DNA of 64,000 nt from Neobacillus sp. PS2-9 (GCF_030915525.1 NZ_CP133269.1:397001-461000), one strand, 5' to 3'; numbered from the stretch's first letter, positions 52,740 through 61,098 are shown. The notes: generated from the sequence alone by a model not told the origin. Program-made: numbers and translations.

Positions 52740-54053
52740 ATGAAAATAACCTCAATTATCATTTTGTTATTTTTACTTCTAGTTAGTTGTGGGCACCCAG
52801 ATGGCGTAAAAAATAATAGTCAAAAAGCCGAACAGCAGCACCAGGATGAAAATATAGACCCTAATAAAAACGAAAGTAAGGGAAATCAAAGCCAATCATC
52901 GAAGCCGCAAACCGTTGTGACGGTTCAACAAATTGTTTCTTTAGCATCTACTGGCCATGTGATTAATAACCCTTTTGCTTCCCTCCAATCAACGTTTTCT
53001 CAAGTGAAAAAAGCCTGGGGTGAGCCTGACAAGGTAGACCAGGTTGGGAATAGCTATTACGCAACCTATTACAAAAAGTTTGCTGTATTTGGCTATACCC
53101 GTGAAGATCAGATTTTTGACGTACGTACCAATGAGCCCTCTATTCAAGACCTTACTTTAGCTGATATTAAAAAAGCAATGGGAAACCCGACAAGTACGAC
53201 ATCTTTCCAAAATGACCAAATTTACACCTACAACCTTAATAAGCGCTATCAGTTAAAGTGGATTATTCCTACATCTACTAATAAAGTAGATCATATTTCA
53301 GTATATAGCCAGGTCGAACTTTCCAATGTCCCTGAGAGCTATATTCTATCCATAAAAGGAACTTCCCAAAATCTTTCCTCTTCTGCTTGGGAAAGTATGT
53401 TAAATTGGCGTCAATTAATACTCTCTTTTCCTAAGAGTTACCCTCATGATGTATTTGTCAATGGTCCTAATAAGAAGATGGTGGCTCTTACCTTTGACGA
53501 TGGTCCGGATAGAATCAATACTCCTAAAATTATTGCTGCATTGAAAAAAGAGAACGTGAGGGGAACCTTTTTCTTCATAGGACAAAAAGTCCAACAAAAC
53601 CCAGATATCGTGAAATCAGCTTATGATTACGGAAATGTTATTGGGAGTCATAGTTACCGTCATCATGAATTGACAAAAGAAAGTACTGAAGGTATCCGAA
53701 AAGATTTAATTAACGCATCTAAGGCTATTCGTGGAGTTATTGGAAAGTCACCAGCTCTATTAAGGCCACCATTTGGAGATACCGATACAAAGGTTATTAC
53801 TGTTGCGCAGGAACAACAATACAAAGTAATTATTTGGTCAATTGATACCTTGGATTGGTCACAGAAAGAACAAGCACATATCGAAAAAAATATTTTTGAT
53901 AACGTACGTAACGGAGATATCATACTCATGCATAGTGATGATGACAAAACAGAAACCACAAAAGCAGTTCCGACGATTATAAAGGAACTAAAAAGGAGGG
54001 GGTTTGAATTAGTAGATGTTGCCACCTTATTAAATACCAATCCATATCATTAA
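52740..54053 (+). CDS. Polysaccharide deacetylase lipoprotein with DUF4309/YjgB-like domain
   Basis: 437 residues from ATG 52740 (GGTGGAGGG upstream), giving signal MKITSIIILLFLLLVSC with lipobox LLVSC. Residues about 55-205 read as a YjgB/DUF4309-like domain (FASLQSTFSQVKKAWGEPDKVDQ, LADIKKAMGNPT). From about 245 there is a NodB domain: LTFDDGP, HSYRHHEL (metal HxxxH), RPPFGDTD and IILMHSD. It would remove acetyl groups from peptidoglycan or a surface glycan outside the membrane. The stop lies four bases before a REP-like element. Confidence 0.92.
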   Translation: MKITSIIILLFLLLVSCGHPDGVKNNSQKAEQQHQDENIDPNKNESKGNQSQSSKPQTVVTVQQIVSLASTGHVINNPFASLQSTFSQVKKAWGEPDKVDQVGNSYYATYYKKFAVFGYTREDQIFDVRTNEPSIQDLTLADIKKAMGNPTSTTSFQNDQIYTYNLNKRYQLKWIIPTSTNKVDHISVYSQVELSNVPESYILSIKGTSQNLSSSAWESMLNWRQLILSFPKSYPHDVFVNGPNKKMVALTFDDGPDRINTPKIIAALKKENVRGTFFFIGQKVQQNPDIVKSAYDYGNVIGSHSYRHHELTKESTEGIRKDLINASKAIRGVIGKSPALLRPPFGDTDTKVITVAQEQQYKVIIWSIDTLDWSQKEQAHIEKNIFDNVRNGDIILMHSDDDKTETTKAVPTIIKELKRRGFELVDVATLLNTNPYH

Positions 54054-54056
54054 TGA

Positions 54057-54120
54057 GGAAGACCAAGGGGACGGTTCTGGTGGTTTTATTTGTGGGCTTA
54101 GAGAATCCTCTCTTTGTGGT
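54057..54120. repeat. REP-like element, degenerate right arm
   Basis: GACCAAGGGGACGGTTCTGG is intact. The facing arm has decayed to AGAATCCTCTCTTTGTGG. Confidence 0.7.
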
Positions 54121-54152
54121 TTCGTAACATTGAAAGATATATTATTCTGTCC

Positions 54153-54184
54153 CACCACAGTATTGATACTGTGGTGTTTTTTAT
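54153..54184 (+). terminator. Terminator after the deacetylase
   Basis: CACCACAGTAT / ATACTGTGGTG perfect stem, then six T. Confidence 0.9.
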
Positions 54185-54211
54185 GGAGGAATGGATATAG
54201 TTTAGTAGTTG

Positions 54212-54330
54212 GCGAGTAAAATAGGGATAGTGACGAGTAAAGTATGAAGGTTGAAGAGTAAAATGAGAAATAGACGAGTAATCGTAAATTTAGACGAGTA
54301 AACCTCTGAAAGTGACGAGTAAAGTTGCTG
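54212..54330. repeat. Array of TGACGAGTAAA motifs
   Basis: Six units of [TG]GACGAGTAA or close variants (54217, 54234, 54253, 54274, 54293, 54313), spaced about 17-22 bases. Confidence 0.75.
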
Positions 54331-54369
54331 TGGGGACGGTTTCTGTTTAAGTTTTCTCAGTAGATGCAG

Positions 54370-54650
54370 CCAGCTCTCGACAGTTTTTTCGCAGTTATTG
54401 CAGCAAGAATGAAGTGCTTTCAAGGACTTTAGCTACTTCTTATCAAACGTTTGGTTAATATCGGATGAGAGGAGATAAACGAGAAAAAAGTCGTTTAAAG
54501 AGAAAAGACCATTATTTTGTTGATTAGAGGAGAAAATGGCGAGTAGGGTACCGACATTCTTTTTTATTCCTATCTGGAAGGAAAGCGCAAGATAGTGGAG
54601 ATTATGCCCTTTTTAACTAAACTATTGATTAGTATAGCATATAGGGGGAT
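54370..54650. repeat. Long interspersed repeat, copy 4 (degenerate)
   Basis: Keeps TCTCGACAGTTTTTTC, CTTATCAAACGTTTGGTTAATATCGG, ACCGACATTCTTTTTTATT and TTAACTAAACTATTGATTAGTATAGC, but has many changes elsewhere. Confidence 0.55.
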
Positions 54651-54699
54651 TTGTGGAGTTTTGGTGCCTAGTCACGCCCCGAAGACCAACGGGACGATT

Positions 54700-55080
54700 C
54701 CTGATCTCTGCATACCAATCATCGCTGTCTCCACCTTGAGTTCAATTTTATAAATGAAAATCAAAATAACAGTCAATAGTCGACATTCTTTTTGTTCATT
54801 TCAGAGCAAGAACCAATGTTTACTAATACTTTCCCTTCTATTAACCAATCGTTTGATTAGTATCGGAAAAGGTCGAAAGTTATAGAATATAGTCGGTTGA
54901 CGAGAAAGGACTTGGATTTTGTGGAAGGATAGGGAATTTTCGTGGATAGATCATCGACATTCTTTTTATGTGATTTTGGTTCGGAATATGTAAAGGGAGC
55001 GATTCGTAACCATTTTAATTAAACGTTTAGTTGGTAAAGCAGATAATGAAAATAGAAGAAATTTGTAGGATTATAGAAAA
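54700..55080. repeat. Long interspersed repeat, copy 5
   Basis: Full unit: CACCTTGAGTTCAATTTTAT, AGTCGACATTCTTTTTGTTC, CTATTAACCAATCGTTTGATTAG, ATCATCGACATTCTTTTTAT, TTAATTAAACGTTTAGTTGG. Very close to copy 7 at 61100. Confidence 0.75.
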
Positions 55081-55387
55081 CTAACGAGGTTAGGGGCTCT
55101 GAAAATGTGCTTCAAGCTGTGGAATTGGATACCTTGCCTGTCACCGCCTGAAAAATCTTGATTAACAGAAATGTTTCACATGGAGATGTTAGTTGGGAAA
55201 AATGGGGAATCCTGTACATAGCTTGCTGCTAAATAATTTGGCTGATAAACGACTGCGAAATAATCAGTACTAGTTGAGTTTTGTTCAGTTATCGTAATTC
55301 ATGCCAAAGACGACATAAAGTTTGATATGTTTTAAAGAGGAATGTAGAGCTGCATTATTACATTTACGTCGCTCTTTTTTCCAACAA

Positions 55388-55420
55388 CGACAAAAATAAA
55401 AAGCCCTATATAGGACTTAT
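55388..55420 (-). terminator. Terminator of the minus-strand 2-TM unit
   Basis: AAGTCCTATATAGGGCTT hairpin followed by TTTATTTTT on the minus strand. Confidence 0.65.
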
Positions 55421-55570
55421 TTATTTTAATACATACTCCCAAGTGCCTTCAGAATCTTCACTCTTTGATTCCTAATGTAACACTTCGTTAGCCTTATGCC
55501 TGCATAGGTCATGTACGGGTTGATAAGGGGAATCCTGAGAGAGAGGTTTACCTACTTTATTCGACTCCAT
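55421..55570 (-). pseudogene. Small ORF with an internal TAG codon
   Basis: ATG 55570 overlaps the TAA of the 2-TM protein gene (TAATG), so it looks translationally coupled. The frame gives 32 codons ending HKANEVLH, then TAG at 55474-55472, then 16 more protein-like codons (ESKSEDSEGTWEYVLK) to TAA at 55421, directly before a terminator. Likely one 48-residue gene with a nonsense mutation. Confidence 0.4.
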
Positions 55571-55842
55571 TATTTATTTTCTATGTTCGTTAATTTTACC
55601 ATTACCCGTCTTAATTCTTCTGTTAGTAGCTTGTTTAATTGCTCACTCTGTTCAATACGATCTTCGTTCTGTTCGATTAGTTTCGCCAATGCTAAGAATA
55701 AAAACCCGCTTATTAGGCTACTTAATGCGGTGATTAAGCATGCAATTGCAGTAGTGTCGTTGTATGTATTAAATGCCACGATAAGACAAATAACCCCAAC
55801 TACGAATATAACGAAAGCTATAGATTTAATTAATTTGCTCAT
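55570..55842 (-). CDS. Small two-TM protein with coiled-coil tail
   Basis: 90 residues from ATG 55842 (AGGAGGAACATC upstream). Two hydrophobic helices (IAFVIFVVGVICLIVAF and IACLITALSSLISGFLFLALA) are followed by a charged coiled coil (LIEQNEDRIEQSEQLNKLLTEELRRVMVKL). Family not recognised. On the same strand as the nuclease-like genes upstream, but separated from them by a 215-base gap with REP remnants. Confidence 0.7.
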   Translation of the reverse strand: MSKLIKSIAFVIFVVGVICLIVAFNTYNDTTAIACLITALSSLISGFLFLALAKLIEQNEDRIEQSEQLNKLLTEELRRVMVKLTNIENK

Positions 55843-56057
55843 GATGTTCCTCCTGTTGTCCATTTTTATTCATTATACATCAACTTTTGATTAAACGTTT
55901 AGATGGTATAACAGTGTATTTCCATGCCTGGCACCCCCCGAATTAGCATCAAGTGGACCGATCTGATGGATCTTTAATGATAGGGACAGTTTCATCCCCT
56001 AGAGAACCGTCGCATGGCACTTTGATGTTGGAGGGTTTCCTTTTTCATGATACAAAA

Positions 56058-56528
56058 TTAACAATTATTCATAGTGTTTTCAAGAACCTTTGGAATATCA
56101 AACTCTATCTCAATTGACTGTTGAAATTCCGTATCTTCGTAATCGGACAAATAGATTAGTATTGAATGAATTCCTAAAATAGACTGAGCCAGGTACATGA
56201 AACGCATCTGTGGAACTCTAAGCACATCCTTTGCCTTCTTTACCTCCTCAAAGAAACAAGTTTCCAAATTGAATATGAACATATCTGGATTTTCAATGGA
56301 GTAGTCCGTCTCTACCAATATTTTAACGGCATCTTTGAACTGATTGAGTTTTTCCTGACCGGTCATAAGAGAAATGATGTCATTGTATCTCTTAAATTTA
56401 GAGGTTCTGGATAAAAGGTTAAATTCGTTGGTGATTGTATAAAACCCCTTATCACGAAAATATTGCTCCGTTACCCATTCTCCAAAACCATAGCCGTTGC
56501 TTACACCAGGGCCATTCCATGCAAGCAT
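56058..56528 (-). CDS. VRR-NUC/PD-(D/E)xK-like putative nuclease
   Basis: 156 residues. ENPDMFIFNLETCFFEEVKKAKD followed by VLRVPQMRFM fits the PD-x(n)-ExK...D...Q arrangement of VRR-NUC-type restriction-fold nucleases: PD at about residue 80, EVK about 14 later and a Gln ten after that. WNGPGVSNGYGFGEWVTEQYFRDKGFY at the start would be the first helix and contains the early Glu. No ribosome binding site is visible before ATG 56528, so the start is unsure. It may be coupled to the small ORF upstream. Target unknown. Confidence 0.55.
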   Translation of the reverse strand: MLAWNGPGVSNGYGFGEWVTEQYFRDKGFYTITNEFNLLSRTSKFKRYNDIISLMTGQEKLNQFKDAVKILVETDYSIENPDMFIFNLETCFFEEVKKAKDVLRVPQMRFMYLAQSILGIHSILIYLSDYEDTEFQQSIEIEFDIPKVLENTMNNC

Positions 56529-56546
56529 GAAGGAGGGGACAATGGA

Positions 56547-56624
56547 TTAGTCTCTTTTCTTCCAACTTTGAAGTAGTTCTTCCTCATAAGGGATTGTCAG
56601 TTTTCCAATGATCATAGATGGCAT
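56547..56624 (-). CDS. Possible 25-residue ORF between nuclease-like genes
   Basis: ATG 56624 is preceded by GAAGGAGAGCGCCGATT, a better ribosome binding site than the next gene has. It encodes MPSMIIGKLTIPYEEELLQS plus five residues and ends 18 bases before the next ATG. Either a leader peptide that couples translation, or the remnant N-terminus of a broken gene. Confidence 0.35.
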   Translation of the reverse strand: MPSMIIGKLTIPYEEELLQSWKKRD

Positions 56625-56663
56625 AATCGGCGCTCTCCTTCACAAATGTTCCCAATCGTAAAG

Positions 56664-57173
56664 CTACTCGTTAATGGTATAGCTATAAATCTCGTATGTC
56701 ATCGTGTCTAATTTGCTTGTCCATCGTAAACCCGAAATTTCAGGTAGCAGGTCTCTGTGATCTCCCCAATTCAAAATATGAATATCCTGTAGCTCGGCAT
56801 CCCGTATAAGTGATAGACTCTTTGAGTTGTAGGCTGGTTTGTGTACATGGATTAGGAGTTTTTCGGCCAGATCTATTTCCTTTGACCAAATGGCCTCCGC
56901 GGGTGTATGTTCCCCAGCTAGACGGCCAGCATAAATCTTAAGGTGGTTGGAGTCGTTGGTATTCCACCAATTTTCTTGTGACACTCTCTTCCCAATGGTT
57001 TGCTGGTCGGCTTTACCTATATATAATAAAACATCTTTTCCGTAGACTAAGTGTTTCCCGTAGATTTGATAGATTCCATAGTCATGAGAATTATTGGTTA
57101 AGAGATGTAACTCATCTAATGTAAATGGGCCTTCCCAATCAATTTGGATTAGTTTCATTGTTCTTTTTCGCAT
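56664..57173 (-). CDS. GIY-YIG-family nuclease-like protein
   Basis: 169 residues from ATG 57173, which has GTAGGAG upstream; a TTG at 57227 has none. YGIYQIYGKHLVYGKDVLLYIGKAD holds the GIY and YIG triplets at the expected spacing. It is followed by IGKRVSQENWWN (the Arg helix) and, near residue 125, AIWSKEIDLAEKLLIHVHKPAYNSKS, a probable position for the metal-binding Glu and final Asn. A single-domain GIY-YIG endonuclease-like protein. First gene of a minus-strand group with a second nuclease-like gene. Confidence 0.75.
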   Translation of the reverse strand: MRKRTMKLIQIDWEGPFTLDELHLLTNNSHDYGIYQIYGKHLVYGKDVLLYIGKADQQTIGKRVSQENWWNTNDSNHLKIYAGRLAGEHTPAEAIWSKEIDLAEKLLIHVHKPAYNSKSLSLIRDAELQDIHILNWGDHRDLLPEISGLRWTSKLDTMTYEIYSYTINE

Positions 57174-57234
57174 GATGGTCTGGTCTCCTACATCGTATTT
57201 GGGCTCAGTTATAACTGATGTTTTCAAGTGTTTG

Positions 57235-57425
57235 AAAAATAAAGGGAAAAATTCCGCTTAAATAGGGAAATACCCATATTTCCCTTAAAATAGAGGGAGT
57301 TTTTCCCCTTTGATCAAAAGGCGCTGGATTTTGTCTTATTTAGAGCAGTTAAGGGGAAATTCTCCCCTTATTTCTGCTGCTTAGGTGTCCTCTATAAACA
57401 ATAGCCGGAAAATTCTCCGCTTATG
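57235..57425. repeat. Array of GGGGAAAATTCTCCGCTTAT-type motifs
   Basis: Units AAAGGGAAAAATTCCGCTTA, AGGGAGTTTTTCCCCTT, AAGGGGAAATTCTCCCCTTA and AGCCGGAAAATTCTCCGCTTA. The middle part (TGGATTTTGTCTTATTTAGA) is shared with 58520-58725, so the two arrays are copies of each other. Confidence 0.7.
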
Positions 57426-57589
57426 AATTCATTCTTATACAAAAATCAGCAATGAATGTTAATAGAACCATTTTTATAGAAATATATTTATATGAAAATT
57501 ATACCAGTGGTGAGAAGGTAATTCTAGTCTTCTCATTGGCTATAAGGGGAGAGTCTGATCTATCGCACCTGGGAGGAAATGGGGTGACT

Positions 57590-57985
57590 GTGACCTTTCA
57601 AGGTCGCTGCTTAACAAGCTTCGCAGTCACTGGTTTGGGTTCATTTTTATAAAAGAAGATTTTAAAAAAATGCGTCAGTGGTCGACATTGTTTTTGAAGA
57701 TTTCATGGCAGTAATCCAATGTTTACTAGGGTGTACTCTTCTATTAATCAAACGTTTGTTTAGTCTCGGAAAAGAGTGAATGTAATCGAATGGAGTCGGT
57801 TGATGAGAAATGGCTTGTGTTTTGTGGAATTGTAGGGAAATGTAGAAGATGGATCATCGACATTGTTTTTATGTAATTTTGGCTAGGAATGTGTACAGGG
57901 AGCGGTTTGTGGGGCTTTTAATCAATCGTTTGATTAGTATAGCAGATAGGGGAAAAGGGTGAAGTCTGTAAATCAATCCTGTGAC
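57590..57985. repeat. Long interspersed repeat, copy 6
   Basis: TTTCAAGGTCGCTGCTTAAC, GGTCGACATTGTTTTTGAAG, CTATTAATCAAACGTTTGTT, ATCATCGACATTGTTTTTAT, TTAATCAATCGTTTGATTAG. Complete unit of about 390 bases. Confidence 0.75.
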
Positions 57986-58174
57986 AGGCACCACCCGAAT
58001 TTTTTCGAAAAATGATTAATTTATTAATTTCCGGTGCCTGTCACGCCTCAGAATTTGTCGAAGATTGATAGGTTATAAGAGTGGTGGAAAGTGATAGAAT
58101 AAAGTTGCAGCTGAATATTGTTGGGGTGGTTGGTTGTTAATCTTCTTTCTATTTTAGGAAAGGAGGTGATAATC

Positions 58175-58324
58175 ATGGAAACATTTCTTGACATTCTACG
58201 AGAAGTTCTGAAGGGGGCTACGCGTGAATTGAGCGCTTATTTCTTTCGGAAAAACATTCTAGAAAACAAGAAAACCGCCCAACGCCGTCGTAAGCTAAAG
58301 GGTGGTTCTCAAGAAAATCAATAA
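58175..58324 (+). CDS. Repeated 49-residue basic amphipathic peptide, copy D
   Basis: ATG 58175 after GAAAGGAGGTGATAATC. Starts METFLDILREVLKGATREL and ends in a basic tail (RRRKLKGGSQENQ), one residue longer than copies A and C. Helix hydrophobic positions are retained. Same family as 36884 and 49631. Confidence 0.65.
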   Translation: METFLDILREVLKGATRELSAYFFRKNILENKKTAQRRRKLKGGSQENQ

Positions 58325-58364
58325 GCTATTTGACAACCACCACCCTGACGGTTGAGGTTGCAGG

Positions 58365-58392
58365 GAGAAGTGTTGACGCACTTCTCCTTTTT
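58365..58392 (+). terminator. Terminator of small-gene copy D
   Basis: GAGAAGTG / CACTTCTC stem with TTGACG loop and a CTTTTT tail. Confidence 0.8.
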
Positions 58393-58483
58393 ATTATATA
58401 TCCATTATACAAAAAAATATTCTTGTTGAGAAGGTGATTTCTGGCTGCTGTATTAGATTTCGTGCCAGGCAAAACCCGGAATT

Positions 58484-58725
58484 TATAATCATGGAAACAT
58501 TTCTTGAAATTCTACCTGTGTTTGGAAAAATAAGCGGAAAATTTCCGCTTAAGTTGGGAAATATCCTTATTTCTATAAAAATAAGGGGAGTTTTTCCGCT
58601 TATATGATCAAAATCGTTGGTATTTTGTCTTATTTAGAGCAGTTAAGTGTAATTTCTCCGCTTATTTGATCCTCTTAAGCTACCACTTTATAGAATAGAC
58701 GGAATTTCTCCGCCTATGAATTCAC
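58484..58725. repeat. Small-gene fragment followed by TCCGCTTAT array
   Basis: ATAATCATGGAAACATTTCT and eleven further bases (58484-58515) are an isolated 5' piece of the small gene. Next to it are units such as AAGCGGAAAATTTCCGCTTA, AGGGGAGTTTTTCCGCTTAT, GTAATTTCTCCGCTTATTTG and AGACGGAATTTCTCCGCCTA. Confidence 0.7.
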
Positions 58726-58855
58726 GTAAATCAACAATGAAGAGTAAAAGAGTATTATATTAAAAATTCCACTAAATTCCTTATTAAATTAGATTGTTGG
58801 AAGGATAGGAAAGTCTTAAAATAAAGGGATAACAACGTTTTTAGGCGGTGGCTAT

Positions 58856-60100
58856 GTGGAACTGGTTAGGGATCTGTCCTTCAATCTTGCAATCATCATG
58901 CTTCTATTATTTATTTTTAATCTTTGGGTTGAACGGTACTATAAGAATTCCCTTCCAAAGGTTTTAGGTATTTTTGGGTTTCTCTTATCAATCATGATTT
59001 GTCTAATATTTTCAACAAGACATTATGGAGTCATGGTAGATTTAAGGCAAATTCCCATTCTTATAGGTGGGTTTTATTTTGGATTTGGGCCACTATTAAC
59101 TTTCTTTTCGCTCTTTTTTAGAGGGGTGTTTTTTGGATTTGACAGTGCTTTTTGGAGCGTTCTACCGCTTTATATCCTTTTAGCCATTTGTTTAAAGTAT
59201 GCTCACCCGTGGTTCCTTAAGCAAAACGCAAAAAAGAGACTTTGCGTCGTGCTTACCACTGCAGTGATTATGAACATACTAATTTATTTTGGTCTATTGA
59301 TTACTGGACATTCTGCTGATGGGCTTAAGGATGTTATGATCACCACTATTATTCAGTGTATCGGCACCTGTATGATTTCCTACTTAATTGAGGAAATGAA
59401 ACAAAATAAGTTTCTTACTGAACAAATGGTGAAGTCACAAAAAATTGAATTGGTCAGTCACATGAGTGCAGCTATCTCTCATGAGGTTCGGAATCCACTA
59501 ACAGCTGTTAATGGTTTTTTACAGCTTGCTTTAGAAGATCCGAAAATGGAAGACAATACAAGGGGTTATATTCACATCGCGTTGACAGAACTTCATGCTG
59601 CTGAACAAGTGATAAAGGATTATTTAACAGTTGGACAACCATCTTTGCAGACCATTGAGAGGTTTGATCCCACTGAAGGACTGAGAAAGATTATTAAATC
59701 CTTACAACCAATGGCAAATATGAATTCAGTTGAGCTAAGCATTGAGACCATTGAACCTTGCTTAATACTTGGTGATAGAAATCGATTTCGTCAATGCTTC
59801 CTAAATATAGTAAAGAATTGTATAGAGGCTATGCCAAATGGCGGAAGGTTATGTATTGATACTGAAGTATTAAATAACGAAGTGAAAATACAGATTACTG
59901 ATTCTGGGATCGGTATGACACAAGAACAGATTAACCGATTAGGCGAGCCCTATTTTTCTACAAAAGGGAAAAAAGGAACAGGTCTTGGACTTATGGTCTC
60001 ATTTAGTATTATTCGGGAGCTAAAAGGCACCATAAAAATTAAAAGTACAGTAGGAAAAGGAACAGTCTTTGTAGTTACTCTTCCTGCTGTAGATAAGTAG
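58856..60100 (+). CDS. Membrane sensor histidine kinase (5TM-LYT type, KinB-like)
   Basis: 414 residues. Five or six N-terminal TM helices carry the 5TMR-LYT pattern (DLRQIPILIGGFYFGFGPLLTFFSLFFRGVFFG). The HisKA box is MSAAISHEVRNPLTAVNGFLQ with His about 209, followed by N box NIVKNCIEAMPNGG, G1 DSGIGM, and G2 GKKGTGLGLMVS. This layout is that of sporulation kinase KinB and relatives that feed phosphate to Spo0F. No response regulator gene lies nearby. GTG 58856 follows AGGCGGTGG. The stop is two bases before a REP-like element. Confidence 0.92.
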   Translation: MELVRDLSFNLAIIMLLLFIFNLWVERYYKNSLPKVLGIFGFLLSIMICLIFSTRHYGVMVDLRQIPILIGGFYFGFGPLLTFFSLFFRGVFFGFDSAFWSVLPLYILLAICLKYAHPWFLKQNAKKRLCVVLTTAVIMNILIYFGLLITGHSADGLKDVMITTIIQCIGTCMISYLIEEMKQNKFLTEQMVKSQKIELVSHMSAAISHEVRNPLTAVNGFLQLALEDPKMEDNTRGYIHIALTELHAAEQVIKDYLTVGQPSLQTIERFDPTEGLRKIIKSLQPMANMNSVELSIETIEPCLILGDRNRFRQCFLNIVKNCIEAMPNGGRLCIDTEVLNNEVKIQITDSGIGMTQEQINRLGEPYFSTKGKKGTGLGLMVSFSIIRELKGTIKIKSTVGKGTVFVVTLPAVDK

Positions 60101-60102
60101 AG

Positions 60103-60150
60103 TGGGGACAGTCCCCCAGCGCTTTAACGCGCCGGGGGACTGTCCCTGTT
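60103..60150. repeat. REP-like palindrome pair GGGGACAGTCCCCC / GGGGGACTGTCCC
   Basis: TGGGGACAGTCCCCCAGCGC and GCGCCGGGGGACTGTCCCTG face each other across TTTAAC, forming a cruciform-capable element just after the kinase stop. Confidence 0.85.
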
Positions 60151-60187
60151 TCACCTATTATTCATTTGCCCATAAACTGATGGTGGG

Positions 60188-61063
60188 GTGATGAATGTGT
60201 TACTACGGAATCAAACGGACCAAGCTGCCTATCATCAAAAATATTTTCGTCCATCTAGTTTACCAGCTTTAAATTTAAGATTTACCACTTCGAAGTTCTT
60301 GCAACCGTTTGTTGAAAAAACACACGACCCAATTCAGGTGCCTGCAGAATGGACTCAAACCCCTGAAGACACTCTTCTCAATTATTTTAGTATTTTGCGT
60401 GAGGCCGAGAACATGGGAGGGCGAAGCTGCGGAACGGTTGGTCATGCACGAACTCCATTTCCACTGGCCTACAATTTTTTATCTAAAGAGTATCAAAAAA
60501 AGTTACCTTATGAAGACTATTTTCATTCGTTTGCTGGGATTGGGCATACGAGTTTGATCAAGCTCTGTCGGGTGCCAGATGGAAAACGAGGCATACGTTT
60601 TTTTTATGAGATTGAGACAATTGAAGGATTTAATGGTAAGAGAGCGGAGTATTTTGGTTATTCTTACGGATTTATTCAGCTTGTTCACGGACAAGAAGGG
60701 TATCGGATTGCAGATTTGCAGCAGTTTCCGGAGGATTTTCTATGCGCACCGTACCATCTTTGGCAGCATGATGCAGAAGCAGTTATTGATATTAAATATG
60801 GATATTGGTGCAAGTTGGTACAGAAAAGATACCCAACGATAAAAAATGGGTATGTTAAGCATATTTATTTTCACGGTAACGATGGCGCTGATTATCATTT
60901 TATATTCTTTACATTAACAAATGGAACTGACATCGAAATCGCACAATTTCGCAAAAAAGGCTCTAAAAAGTGGAAACAGGTGAAAATGAAGCCGGAAGAA
61001 GAGTGTTTAACGGAAAAAGGAAGAAACCACGGGGACGGTTCTGATGGCTTTTTTCCTCATTGA
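60188..61063 (+). CDS. Hypothetical protein with REP-encoded C-terminus
   Basis: 291 residues, soluble, no signal peptide. Conserved-looking stretches include AENMGGRSCGTVGHARTPFPLAY, EDYFHSFAGIGHTSLIKL and EYFGYSYGFIQLVHGQEGYRI. Family not recognised. GTG 60188 or ATG 60191, with GGTGGGG upstream. The last dozen codons (NHGDGSDGFFPH) are read from a GGGGACGGTTCT REP-like element, so the natural C-terminus was probably replaced or extended by that insertion. Confidence 0.75.
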   Translation: MMNVLLRNQTDQAAYHQKYFRPSSLPALNLRFTTSKFLQPFVEKTHDPIQVPAEWTQTPEDTLLNYFSILREAENMGGRSCGTVGHARTPFPLAYNFLSKEYQKKLPYEDYFHSFAGIGHTSLIKLCRVPDGKRGIRFFYEIETIEGFNGKRAEYFGYSYGFIQLVHGQEGYRIADLQQFPEDFLCAPYHLWQHDAEAVIDIKYGYWCKLVQKRYPTIKNGYVKHIYFHGNDGADYHFIFFTLTNGTDIEIAQFRKKGSKKWKQVKMKPEEECLTEKGRNHGDGSDGFFPH

Positions 61064-61098
61064 GCAGTTTTATGTATCAAGAGAACCGTCCATGTGGC
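61026..61098. repeat. REP-like element overlapping the end of the 291-residue gene
   Basis: ACCACGGGGACGGTTCTGAT pairs with ATCAAGAGAACCGTCCATGT, arms of about 16 bases. Confidence 0.85.

Larger units (their letters stand above)
57974..58470 (+). repeat. Small-gene repeat element, copy D (complete)
   Basis: Two REP-like cores (GACAGGCACCACCCGAA, GTGCCTGTCACGCC), GTCGAAGATTGATAGG, GATAGAATA, TTGTTGGGGTGGTTGG, the Shine-Dalgarno hairpin, a 49-codon ORF, GGGTGGT/ACCACCC stem and terminator. More diverged than A and C, which makes its covariation informative. Confidence 0.8.

Noticed and set aside
57452..57652. 66-residue plus-strand ORF
   Set aside because: No ribosome binding site, and the second half runs into a long interspersed repeat.
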